A DNA stretch of 14,013 bases, taken from assembly GCA_038259155.1 (NCBI GenBank), contig JBBSPE010000119.1, positions 1 through 14,013 of the forward strand. Direction: 5' to 3'. Source of the DNA: JAABRT01 sp038259155 (lineage in GTDB: Bacteria > Gemmatimonadota > Gemmatimonadetes > Gemmatimonadales > Gemmatimonadaceae). The notes below the pieces were generated by a model. That model ran no database searches. It worked only from the letters and a program-made list of their open reading frames with translations, and was not told where the DNA came from. Below are positions 1-6,375 of this stretch, piece by piece (the stretch's first letter is position 1; each line of letters starts with the position of its first letter). Made by a program: the position numbers and the translations under genes.

Positions 1-44
1 GCCCCCCCCCGTTCTGTATCCCTGATGCTCCCACTCCCGCTGCC

Positions 45-1667
45 ATGATTGCGCGCGCCGGCGGTCGCTCCGACATCTCTCGCGACACCTCCCGTTGGTC
101 CGCGGCACGGGCGCGAAACGCCCTGCGGCATCGCGGCGTCATCGGTGCGGTGGCGCTGCTGGCAGCCGTGGGCACCCTGTTCGTGCTGCAAGTGCTACCG
201 CGCGAAGCCGAACGGGCGCTCGACGCGCGCCTCGCCGAGCTTCCGCCGGCGGTGGACACCACGCGGCTCACGACACGCCTCGCCGAGCTGCGGGCCCAGA
301 TCGTCCGCAATGATGACGCGTTGGTCGCCCGCCGCGCGCGACAGGCTGATGACTCGCTGTTTGCCGTGACCATCATTGATCCGTCGGGGATGAGCGCCTT
401 GGTGGGTGACACACTCCGCGCGGACCTCGCCGACCGATTGCGCGTGGCACGCGCGTCGCGATTGTTGGAAAGCTTCCGTGCGCTGGCGACGGCGCGGTCG
501 CTGGCGGGCGATGCGCGCGTCACACGTCTGGACGACTCACTGGCCATCGTGAGCCAGTCGCTCGACGCCTTCGTCGGAATCAGTGGTGCGTCCGACCAAG
601 GCTATCTCGCCTTGCGCGAACGCGTGGGCGTGCTCGGCGATCGTCTGATCCAGCTCGTGGAAGACCGTTTGCAGACGGCGCGTGACGCCGCGGGCGCCGT
701 CGGAGATCTGGCAGGGGACAGCATCACCGTCGCGCTGCAGGCCAGCGGTCGGCGGTTGCGCGACTCTGTCGTGGTCCTGGAGACGGCTGTTCGGCGTGCG
801 CACGAGTGGAATGCGGCGCGTGCCACGCGCGAGCAGGCGTGGCGGAGTGCGGCGCCATTGCGCACGCCACTCTGGGCCGTGCTTGCCGCGAGCACGGTAC
901 TCGCGCTCGCGCTTGGCTATCTCGCGGCGCTTCTGGTGGAGCTGCGTACCCCGCGCCTCGCAGATGCTGCGGACGTGACGACGCTCGTGCGCGGTGCCGG
1001 CCTGCCGGCCACCCTGGTGATTGCGCACGCCGCGGGCCCACCGGTGCCCCGTCGTCGCGCGTCGGATCGCCTGCTGCCCCCGGTGCTGCGTCTCGATCCA
1101 GCGCCGTACCAGCAGATCCATCAGTTGCTCACGACCATGGGTGACGCGGTGTCGCGCGTGGGGATCATGAGCGCCGCCGCCTCGGACACGGCGGCGGTGG
1201 CACTCAACCTCGCGGCCGCGGCGGCCGACGCCTCACGCGCCGTGCTGCTCGTGGACGGTGACGTGGTGCACCGCGAGGTTGCGAACCGCGCTGAACAGAC
1301 GCACCACTCCGGTCTGGCGGAGGTGGCGCGCGAGCGGGAGGAACTCTCGTCGGCCATTGCGGTGGTGGCCACCGGACGGGACCGGAGCATCACCATGCTT
1401 TCGGCTGGTCGCACGATCACCGCGCGGGAAGCAATCGAGCGGGTCGCGCCGGAGGTGCAGCGGCTGATGGATCGTTTCGATCTGACCGTGCTGGCGATGC
1501 CACAGGACCCGAACGGATGGCCGGCCGTGCTCGCGCCGCAGTCAGTGGTGATGGTAGTGCGGCCCGGCGAGACGGATGTGCGCTGGCTGCGCGGTGCACT
1601 GGCCGCCGCGATGCGCGACGGACAGCGCGTGCGTGCAGTCTACGTCAGTCGCGCGGCGCTTTCCTGA
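45..1667 (+). CDS. Wzz/Wzc-like membrane protein with degenerate BY-kinase domain
   Basis: This is a 540-residue protein with the architecture of polysaccharide co-polymerases fused to a bacterial tyrosine-kinase (BY-kinase) domain. There is a basic N-terminus, a membrane span at about residues 31-51, a helical periplasmic region at about 55-270, a second span at about 274-298, and a cytoplasmic domain. In that domain PYQQIHQLLTTM (354-365) resembles the conserved segment before the kinase fold, and AVLLVDGD (399-406) matches the Walker A' motif. The P-loop, expected at about 375-388, reads SAAASDTAAVALNLA: the Gly-rich Gly-Lys-Ser/Thr core is gone. No tyrosine-rich tail is present. A structural or regulatory role in exopolysaccharide export is inferred; kinase activity is unlikely. 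The ATG at 45 is the first in-frame start, but the frame stays open to the window edge and no Shine-Dalgarno is visible, so the start is uncertain. Confidence 0.75.
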   Translation: MIARAGGRSDISRDTSRWSAARARNALRHRGVIGAVALLAAVGTLFVLQVLPREAERALDARLAELPPAVDTTRLTTRLAELRAQIVRNDDALVARRARQADDSLFAVTIIDPSGMSALVGDTLRADLADRLRVARASRLLESFRALATARSLAGDARVTRLDDSLAIVSQSLDAFVGISGASDQGYLALRERVGVLGDRLIQLVEDRLQTARDAAGAVGDLAGDSITVALQASGRRLRDSVVVLETAVRRAHEWNAARATREQAWRSAAPLRTPLWAVLAASTVLALALGYLAALLVELRTPRLADAADVTTLVRGAGLPATLVIAHAAGPPVPRRRASDRLLPPVLRLDPAPYQQIHQLLTTMGDAVSRVGIMSAAASDTAAVALNLAAAAADASRAVLLVDGDVVHREVANRAEQTHHSGLAEVAREREELSSAIAVVATGRDRSITMLSAGRTITAREAIERVAPEVQRLMDRFDLTVLAMPQDPNGWPAVLAPQSVVMVVRPGETDVRWLRGALAAAMRDGQRVRAVYVSRAALS

Positions 1668-2328
1668 GGCGCTTTCGCTTGGCGTCCACGCCGCCCATGA
1701 TGGCGAGCCCGTTGAGGCGCAGCACCGGGGCGTCCGGTCCCGCATCTGCGTCCGGACTGTCCACGGAAAATCCGCCCATCACGCCGGCGCCGGTGCACTC
1801 CACGCGCAGCCCGGTGGGCACTTTGATGTCCACGCCCCCGAACATGGTGAAGATGTCAATCTCGGTGACGCCCGGCCCGAACTGGGCTTCCCGAAGATCG
1901 AGGTCCACGCCACCCATGACGGCCACGACAATGAGCTTGCGTGGCACCACCCACGCGCCCTTGCGCACGGCGCCGCCAAACGCCGCCATGATCGCGGCGC
2001 GCTCCGGAACCGCGGCAGACCGGGCAATGGTGGCAACGCCCATTTCGTAGGCCCGCTGCGACATCCGCGCGAGGTCCATCTGGTCTGACGGCGGGCGTTG
2101 CGGCGGCTCAGCGGGGCGCGGGGCGACGAGCGGTGCGCGCCCCAAGCCTCGCAGCACCTCCTGCAGCGCATCGTGTGAGGTGGCGCGATAGACCTGCGCC
2201 ATGCGCTGCTCGAGTTCGTCGAGCTCCAGCTGGTCGGCCGCGTAGGCGTCACCCAGCGCCGACATCACAGCCTCACGCTCGGTGGCCGTTGGGGCAGCGG
2301 TGGGCCCGGCGTTGGGATCGGGACTCAC
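1645..2328 (-). CDS. DUF1707 / LiaF-like C-terminal domain protein
   Basis: This 227-residue protein has no signal peptide or membrane span. Residues 15-63 match the DUF1707 (SHOCT-like) helical module: TEREAVMSALGDAYAADQLE is followed by LDELEQRM and ends near EVLRGLG. A Pro-rich linker (66-82) leads to a C-terminal domain (about 110-215) of the cell-wall-active-antibiotic-response type seen in LiaF. It carries regularly spaced turns FGG (117), MGG (138), FGG (163), MGG (184) and MGG (211), as expected of a short beta-solenoid. Proteins of this build are often linked to envelope-stress sensing, but the role here is unknown. The start is GTG at 2328; an internal ATG at residue 22 would cut into DUF1707. 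The gene converges with the upstream kinase-like gene and their 3' ends overlap by 23 bp. Confidence 0.8.
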   Translation of the reverse strand: MSPDPNAGPTAAPTATEREAVMSALGDAYAADQLELDELEQRMAQVYRATSHDALQEVLRGLGRAPLVAPRPAEPPQRPPSDQMDLARMSQRAYEMGVATIARSAAVPERAAIMAAFGGAVRKGAWVVPRKLIVVAVMGGVDLDLREAQFGPGVTEIDIFTMFGGVDIKVPTGLRVECTGAGVMGGFSVDSPDADAGPDAPVLRLNGLAIMGGVDAKRKRLRKAPRD

Positions 2329-2453
2329 GACGGCATGGGCAGGAGCAGCGACATGGTGGGGAAGCTACTGAACGGGACGCCGGGGTCAACGCGGGTCGGG
2401 CGGAGGCGAGGGCTGGATAGGGGTCATCTGGCGCTGTTCACGGGACACAGCTT

Positions 2454-2516
2454 ACCGGAAACCGGTTACCGGTTGCTGGTTGCTGGTTACCCACTACTGG
2501 CTATCGGTTGTCGGCC
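2454..2516. repeat. Degenerate 7-bp tandem repeat (about 9 units)
   Basis: Cutting this stretch every seven bases gives ACCGGAA, ACCGGTT, ACCGGTT, GCTGGTT, GCTGGTT, ACCCACT, ACTGGCT, ATCGGTT and GTCGGCC, an evident degenerate heptamer array with consensus (A/G)C(C/T)GGTT. Related CGGTT blocks appear in inverted orientation near 2893-2908, on the far side of the palindromic element. It lies between divergent genes and does not look like coding sequence. Confidence 0.6.
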
Positions 2517-2867
2517 TCAGACACGGCGGCGGTCGGGCGTCAGCGTCCGACGGAGGTGCGGCGGGGCCGCTCGGAGATCGTGGCAGTGTGTCAACATCGG
2601 GCACTGCTTTCGGTTTGCGTACACGGCTGACGGTTGACGGTGGAAAAGAGCATTGGGGCTCGGCTGGACGGCGGCGCTGCGCTCGCCGCTGCAGCGGTGC
2701 CGCCGGACGCGACGGGCGGACGCAGACCGGGTGCAGTTCCACCGAAAACTGTCAGCCGTCCACCCAAACCGAGAGCAGTGTGAGGGGCCGTGGGAACGCC
2801 GTGATCTCCGAGCGGCCCCGCCGCACCGCAGCGTGTGCAGGGCCGGACCGCCGCCGTGTCCGAGGCC
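2513..2867. repeat. Large imperfect inverted repeat, two arms of about 120-150 nt
   Basis: Two arms face each other around a centre at about 2691. Bases 2555-2579 are an exact 25-bp reverse complement of 2803-2827. Bases 2513-2534 match 2846-2867 in 21 of 22 positions, and 2602-2631 match 2751-2780 in 26 of 30. All three blocks keep the same symmetry centre to within one base. The segments between blocks have almost the same length in both arms but are not similar. The inner spacer (about 2652-2730) contains a smaller imperfect hairpin. No transposase, start site or codon-like constraint is visible inside. This could be a pair of inverted interspersed repeats, a MITE-like remnant or a structured transcript. 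Confidence 0.75.
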
Positions 2868-2968
2868 GTTTACCGTGAACCGTTCACGGTTTTCCAACCG
2901 ACAACCGAAGTCGCCGCCCCCCCGCCCCCCTTGGCCCCTCCGCGCCGGCCCACTACCCTCCCCCGATC

Positions 2969-3409
2969 ATGTGGGCCGACGCGCTGCTCCCTCTCGAACG
3001 TGCGCACCTCCTACGCCTCGCGGTCTGGGGCGGTGGCAGCGTGCTGCTCGGCACGCTCGTGTTCGCGTGGCTCACCGCCCGCCGTCGCCAGTCACCGCTG
3101 CTCCAACACTTTGCCATTCAGACGGCGGCCTGGGGCGCGGTCGATCTTGCCATCTGCGCCTGGGGCTGGCAGGGACTCGCGCTCCGCGACCTCGACGGCG
3201 CCACTCGGCTGATCAATTTTCTGTGGCTCAACGTGGGCCTCGACGGAGGCTACGTGGCCGTGGGGATCACGCTGGTCCTGTGTGGGTGGCGACTGGGCCA
3301 GCGCCTCGGCCTGGTGGGTGCCGGCGTCGGTGTGGCGGTGCAGGGGCTCGCGCTCGCGTTGCTCGATCTGGTGCTCATCGGACAGATCGCCGCCGCTCGC
3401 GTATCATGA
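2969..3409 (+). CDS. Small four-helix integral membrane protein, unknown function
   Basis: This 146-residue protein is dominated by four hydrophobic segments at about residues 16-36, 48-68, 84-107 and 113-139. An Arg-rich loop (TARRRQ, 36-41) after the first helix suggests a cytoplasmic loop. The segment FLWLNVGLDGGYVAVGI (84-100) mixes Asn, Asp and Tyr in a helix and looks like the conserved core. It may belong to a DUF6992-type family, which I recall only loosely, so no function is assigned. The gene ends 40 bp before the methionine sulfoxide reductase gene and probably shares its transcript. The start at 2969 is the first ATG and places the first helix sensibly, but lacks a Shine-Dalgarno. 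Confidence 0.7.
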   Translation: MWADALLPLERAHLLRLAVWGGGSVLLGTLVFAWLTARRRQSPLLQHFAIQTAAWGAVDLAICAWGWQGLALRDLDGATRLINFLWLNVGLDGGYVAVGITLVLCGWRLGQRLGLVGAGVGVAVQGLALALLDLVLIGQIAAARVS

Positions 3410-3449
3410 GCGCACCACACCACCTGTTGCCCCTCGGCTGAGGTCTCCC

Positions 3450-3953
3450 ATGGAACCGGTCATTCCCGACCTGCGCGGTCGTCCCAAGCGCGAGGCGTAT
3501 GCGGCACTCGCGCGCATGCAGGAGCTCCTGCTCGAGGGATCGGACGACCCGATTGCCGGCATGGCGACCACCAGTGCCCTGCTGCACCACGCGTACGGAC
3601 ATCTGTGGACGGGCTTCTACCGGGTGGTGGAGCCGGGTCGCCTGCTGCGGGTTGGACCGTACCAGGGCTCGCTCGGCTGTCTCGACATCACCTTCGGTCG
3701 CGGTGTGTGCGGTACGGCGGCCGCCGAGCGACGCACGGTGATCGTAGCCGACGTGCATCAGTTTCCCGGACACATCACCTGCGATCCCCGGTCGCAGAGT
3801 GAGATCGTGGTGCCGGTGTTCGACGCCAACGCCGAGCTGCTGGCCGTGCTCGACATCGACAGTGGCGTGCCCGACGCGTTCGACGCCGAGGATGCGGCGG
3901 GGCTGGAGACCATTGCATCGTGGTTTCAGCGCACGCGCACCGCATTGCCCTGA
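3450..3953 (+). CDS. msrC: Free methionine-(R)-sulfoxide reductase (GAF-domain fRMsr)
   Basis: This 167-residue single GAF-domain protein reduces free methionine-R-sulfoxide to methionine in the cytoplasm, with electrons normally supplied by thioredoxin. The diagnostic motifs are in order: LWTGFY (52-57), VGPYQGSLGC (68-77), GRGVCG (83-88), VADVHQFPGHITCD (99-112), SEIVVPVF (117-124) and LDIDSG (134-139). The three family cysteines are Cys77, Cys87 and Cys111, with the same 10- and 24-residue spacing as the E. coli YebR/MsrC cysteines 84, 94 and 118. Length is typical. The ATG at 3450 is preceded by GAGG at 3440-3443 with a 6-nt spacer; the frame stays open upstream, but that extension is low-complexity and overlaps the preceding gene. 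Confidence 0.93.
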   Translation: MEPVIPDLRGRPKREAYAALARMQELLLEGSDDPIAGMATTSALLHHAYGHLWTGFYRVVEPGRLLRVGPYQGSLGCLDITFGRGVCGTAAAERRTVIVADVHQFPGHITCDPRSQSEIVVPVFDANAELLAVLDIDSGVPDAFDAEDAAGLETIASWFQRTRTALP

Positions 3954-4035
3954 CGCGTCACGCATCACATCTTCCGACGCGAACTCCGGCCCACTGACAT
4001 CTCCGTTGGCGCGCCGGATCTTCTTCGAGGCATAC

Positions 4036-4644
4036 ATGACGGTGAGCGGATACTCGGATCGCATCAACCACGCCTTCGCCTTTGCGGCCAAGCATCACGA
4101 CCAGCAAGTGCGCAAGGGAACGCGGTTGCCGTATCTCACGCAGCCGGCGAACGTGGCGGTCATCCTCACGCGCTACGGCCGCGATGAGCCCACGGTGGTG
4201 GCCGGTATTCTGCACGACACCGTGGAGGATGCGGTGCGCGAGGGGTGGACGCACGACGTGCTCGCGGAGCGCATCGGCCACAAGTTCACTGTCGAGGTGC
4301 TGGAGCTGATTCTGGCCGTGATTGAGCGGCGCACCGACGACGATGGCGTGGAGCTGTCCACGGACGATCGCAAGGCGGACATGCTCACCCGACTGACGTC
4401 GGCGAGCGAGGCGTCGCGCTGGGTGTGTGCGGCCGACAAGCTGCACAACGCCAACACGATCGTGTACGACCTCGCGCGCACGTCGTTTCCCGAAACGGTG
4501 TGGGGACGCTTCAGCGCTGGACGTGAAGGCACCGTGCGCTGGTACCGCGATGTGTGCACGACGCTGCGCGCAGTAGGCTTCGACGCCCCAATCGTTGACG
4601 AGCTCGAAGTGGCGACATCGGCACTCGAGGCTGCGGAGTCCTGA
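4036..4644 (+). CDS. HD-domain protein, RelA/SpoT hydrolase-like (MESH1-type)
   Basis: This 202-residue protein consists of one HD domain of the (p)ppGpp-hydrolase type, without synthetase, TGS or ACT domains. The family landmarks are KHHDQQVRKGTRLPYL (19-34), AGILHDTVED (56-65, the HD pair His60-Asp61) and AADKLHNAN (132-140, with Asp134 as distal ligand). Such stand-alone hydrolases remove the 3'-pyrophosphate of (p)ppGpp in a metal-dependent way. In the usual PYxxHP motif the first metal-ligand histidine (His53 in Rel of Streptococcus) is replaced here by Gln36 (PYLTQP, codon CAG), so activity or metal binding may be altered. The ATG at 4036 has GAGG upstream (about 6-nt spacer). It follows the reductase gene by 82 bp on the same strand. 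Confidence 0.82.
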   Translation: MTVSGYSDRINHAFAFAAKHHDQQVRKGTRLPYLTQPANVAVILTRYGRDEPTVVAGILHDTVEDAVREGWTHDVLAERIGHKFTVEVLELILAVIERRTDDDGVELSTDDRKADMLTRLTSASEASRWVCAADKLHNANTIVYDLARTSFPETVWGRFSAGREGTVRWYRDVCTTLRAVGFDAPIVDELEVATSALEAAES

Positions 4645-4675
4645 CGCAGACGGTCGCTGTGCTGCCGTGCGGTGT

Positions 4676-5015
4676 GGAAGTCGCGACGGCGGATCGCCAC
4701 TTCCGCCGTCAACTGCCGCTGCGCGGCAGACACGGCGGGCGCGGCGACCCGCCGCCGCGCCCCAGCTGGTGAAGGCGGCGCGGGGGGTGCGCCGCGCGGG
4801 ACCCCGCTGGTCGATGGATTTTTTAAGGCTGGTGGCGATGCCACCCTCGCGCAGGGAAAGGCGCGTCGTGTGCATTCCAAGCCATCGTGCCGGTTGCGCC
4901 GCTCCTCTGACACGCAGTTCACCCCCCCCGGCAGCCCGCAGGGCGCCCCACCCGACGTGACGTGTCTGCCGCGCAGCGGCAGTTGACGTCCCGTCGGGTG
5001 GGGCGCCCTGCGGGC
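4676..5015. repeat. Composite of nested inverted repeats between convergent genes
   Basis: Several hairpins lie in series: 4676-4704 (GGAAGT/ACTTCC plus GCGA/TCGC), 4713-4729 (CTGCCGC, 3-nt loop, GCGGCAG), 4775-4795 (GCGGCGC/GCGCCGC), 4831-4845 (GGTGGC-GAT-GCCACC, just after a T6 run) and the large hairpin at 4934-5015. In addition, 4708-4734 is an exact 27-bp reverse complement of 4961-4987. No protein could be supported in any frame. The position between the converging ends of the HD gene and ispG is typical of REP/BIME-like elements. Confidence 0.7.
4934..5015. repeat. 82-nt hairpin with perfect 24-bp outer stem
   Basis: Bases 4934-4957 are an exact reverse complement of 4992-5015. Inside, GACGT (4959-4963) pairs with ACGTC (4986-4990), and CTGCCGC (4966-4972) pairs with GCGGCAG (4976-4982) around a 3-nt loop, giving about 36 bp of pairing on one axis near 4974. 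No U-rich tract follows on either strand, so it is not a classical intrinsic terminator, but it lies where transcription from both convergent genes should end. Confidence 0.8.
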
Positions 5016-5057
5016 CAAGCACCAATAGCGAAGACCGCAAACCAGAACTGAGGCGCG

Positions 5058-6269
5058 TCAGGCGTACGTGCGCGCCACGTACTCCTCGAGGATGCCGAGG
5101 AACTCCGGCACGATCGCGTCGCCCTTGAGCGTGGTGAACAGCTTGCCGTCCACGTACACGGGTGCTTTGGGCTCCTCGAACGTGCCCGGAAGCGAGATGC
5201 CGATGTTGGCGTGTTTGCTCTCGCCCGGCCCGTTCACCACACAGCCCATCACGGCCACCTTCATGTCCACCACGCCCGGCCGCGATTCCCGCCACACGGG
5301 CATCTGGTCGCGCAGATAGCCCTGAATGTCTTCGGCCATGTGCTGGAAGAACGTGCTCGTGGTGCGACCGCAGCCGGGACAGGCCGTGACTTGCGGCGCG
5401 AACGCGCGCAGCCCGAGTGACTGCAGAATCTGCTGGGCGACCAATACCTCCTCTCGGCGATCACCGTTGGGCTTGGGTGTGAGGGACACGCGAATGGTGT
5501 CGCCGATGCCCTCGCTCAGCAGGATGGACAGTGCGGCGGTGCTGGCGACCACGCCCTTGGTACCCATGCCAGCCTCGGTGAGTCCGAGATGCAGCGGATA
5601 GTCGCAGCGCGTGGCCAGCCGGCGATAGCACTCCACGAGATCCTGCACCACGGAAATCTTGGCGCTCACAATGATGCGGTCGTGCGGCAGCCCGACTTCT
5701 TCGGCCAGTGCGGCGGAGCGCAGGGCGCTCTCGAGCATCGCGTCCATGTACACGTCCTTCGCGTCGCGCGGCTGCGCGGACTTCGCGTTGGCGTCCATCA
5801 TGTCCGTGAGCAGCAGCTGGTCGAGCGAGCCCCAGTTCACGCCAATGCGCACCGGCTTGCCGTGATCAATGGCCGCCTGGACAATGGTGGTGAAGTTGGT
5901 GTCGCGATGTTTGCTGCCCGTATTGCCGGGATTGATGCGGTACTTGTCGAGCGCGTCGGCGCAGGCCGGATACTTGGTGAGCAGCAGGTGTCCGTTGTAA
6001 TGGAAATCACCAATGAGCGGCACGTCGAGCCCGCGATCGGTGAGGCGCTGCCGGATTTCCGGGACGGCCTGGGCGGCCTCGTCGTTGTTGACCGTGATTC
6101 GCACCTTTTGCGAACCGGCCTCGAACAGTGCGGCCACCTGGTCGGCGGTGCCGGCCGCGTCGGCGGTATCGGTGTTGGTCATGGACTGCACCACCACCGG
6201 ATGGGCGGCACCCACGAGAACGCCGCGTACGGAGACGGTGGTGGTCGAACGTCGAGTCTGAAACGTCAC
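5058..6269 (-). CDS. ispG: 4-hydroxy-3-methylbut-2-en-1-yl diphosphate synthase (IspG/GcpE)
   Basis: IspG converts methylerythritol cyclodiphosphate to HMBPP, the penultimate step of the MEP isoprenoid pathway, using a [4Fe-4S] cluster. The family opening QTRRSTTTVSVRGVLVG followed by VVVQSMTNT (25-33) is present, as are GDFHYN (87-92), KYRINPGNTG (109-118) and GLTEAGMG (229-236). The cluster ligands are Cys297 and Cys300 (CPGCGR), Cys343 (MGCVVNGPGE) and Glu350. I chose the GTG at 6269 (403 residues) because homology begins a few residues later. In-frame GTG codons at 6338 and 6362 would add 23 or 31 Pro/Arg-rich residues of unlikely relevance. No Shine-Dalgarno precedes any of these starts. 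The gene is divergent from the small membrane protein at 6376. Confidence 0.95.
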   Translation of the reverse strand: MTFQTRRSTTTVSVRGVLVGAAHPVVVQSMTNTDTADAAGTADQVAALFEAGSQKVRITVNNDEAAQAVPEIRQRLTDRGLDVPLIGDFHYNGHLLLTKYPACADALDKYRINPGNTGSKHRDTNFTTIVQAAIDHGKPVRIGVNWGSLDQLLLTDMMDANAKSAQPRDAKDVYMDAMLESALRSAALAEEVGLPHDRIIVSAKISVVQDLVECYRRLATRCDYPLHLGLTEAGMGTKGVVASTAALSILLSEGIGDTIRVSLTPKPNGDRREEVLVAQQILQSLGLRAFAPQVTACPGCGRTTSTFFQHMAEDIQGYLRDQMPVWRESRPGVVDMKVAVMGCVVNGPGESKHANIGISLPGTFEEPKAPVYVDGKLFTTLKGDAIVPEFLGILEEYVARTYA

Positions 6270-6346
6270 GCTGGGGCTCGGAGATCGGGGGAACGGGATA
6301 CTGCATGGAAAGTAGCCGCCGGACGGTGGCGGGCGCACCCTTCCAT
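6266..6346 (-). other. Possible 26-codon leader ORF overlapping the ispG start
   Basis: An ATG at 6346 opens a 26-codon frame whose TGA (6266-6268) overlaps the GTG chosen for ispG in a GTGA arrangement. Neither start has a visible Shine-Dalgarno. Translational coupling is possible, but a chance open frame is at least as likely. Confidence 0.15.
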
Positions 6347-6375
6347 TGGGGTCGGCGGGCACCGTAATTCAAGGG

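Larger units (their letters stand above)
2329..2968. other. 640-nt gene-free region between divergent genes
   Basis: No convincing gene is present. It contains the heptamer array, the large inverted repeat and, at 2872-2890, a perfect odd palindrome (ACCGTGAAC, one base C, GTTCACGGT). The last 60 bases are pyrimidine-rich with two C tracts and no Shine-Dalgarno before the ATG at 2969. Promoters for both flanking genes should lie here, but none could be assigned with confidence. Confidence 0.6.
4645..5057. other. 413-nt gene-free region between convergent genes
   Basis: Apart from the nested inverted repeats, nothing gene-like is visible. Open frames on both strands here are low-complexity Arg/Ala/Pro translations of GC-rich palindromes. 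A G6 run at 4782-4787, a T6 run at 4819-4824 and a C8 run at 4922-4929 add to the low-complexity character. Confidence 0.6.

Noticed and set aside
2653..3441. Plus-strand frame of about 262 codons through the inverted repeat
   Set aside because: It begins inside the palindromic element and overlaps the hydrophobic membrane-protein gene; composition is typical of a random GC-rich frame.
4831..4845. Hairpin with neighbouring T-run as an intrinsic terminator
   Set aside because: The T-run precedes the hairpin on the plus strand and becomes an A-run on the minus strand, so it has the wrong order for termination in either direction.
3958..5295. Long minus-strand open frame (about 445 codons) across the HD gene, the repeat region and the end of ispG
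   Set aside because: It is antisense to two well-supported genes, its composition is Arg/Ala/Gly-rich low complexity, and no domain motif was recognised.
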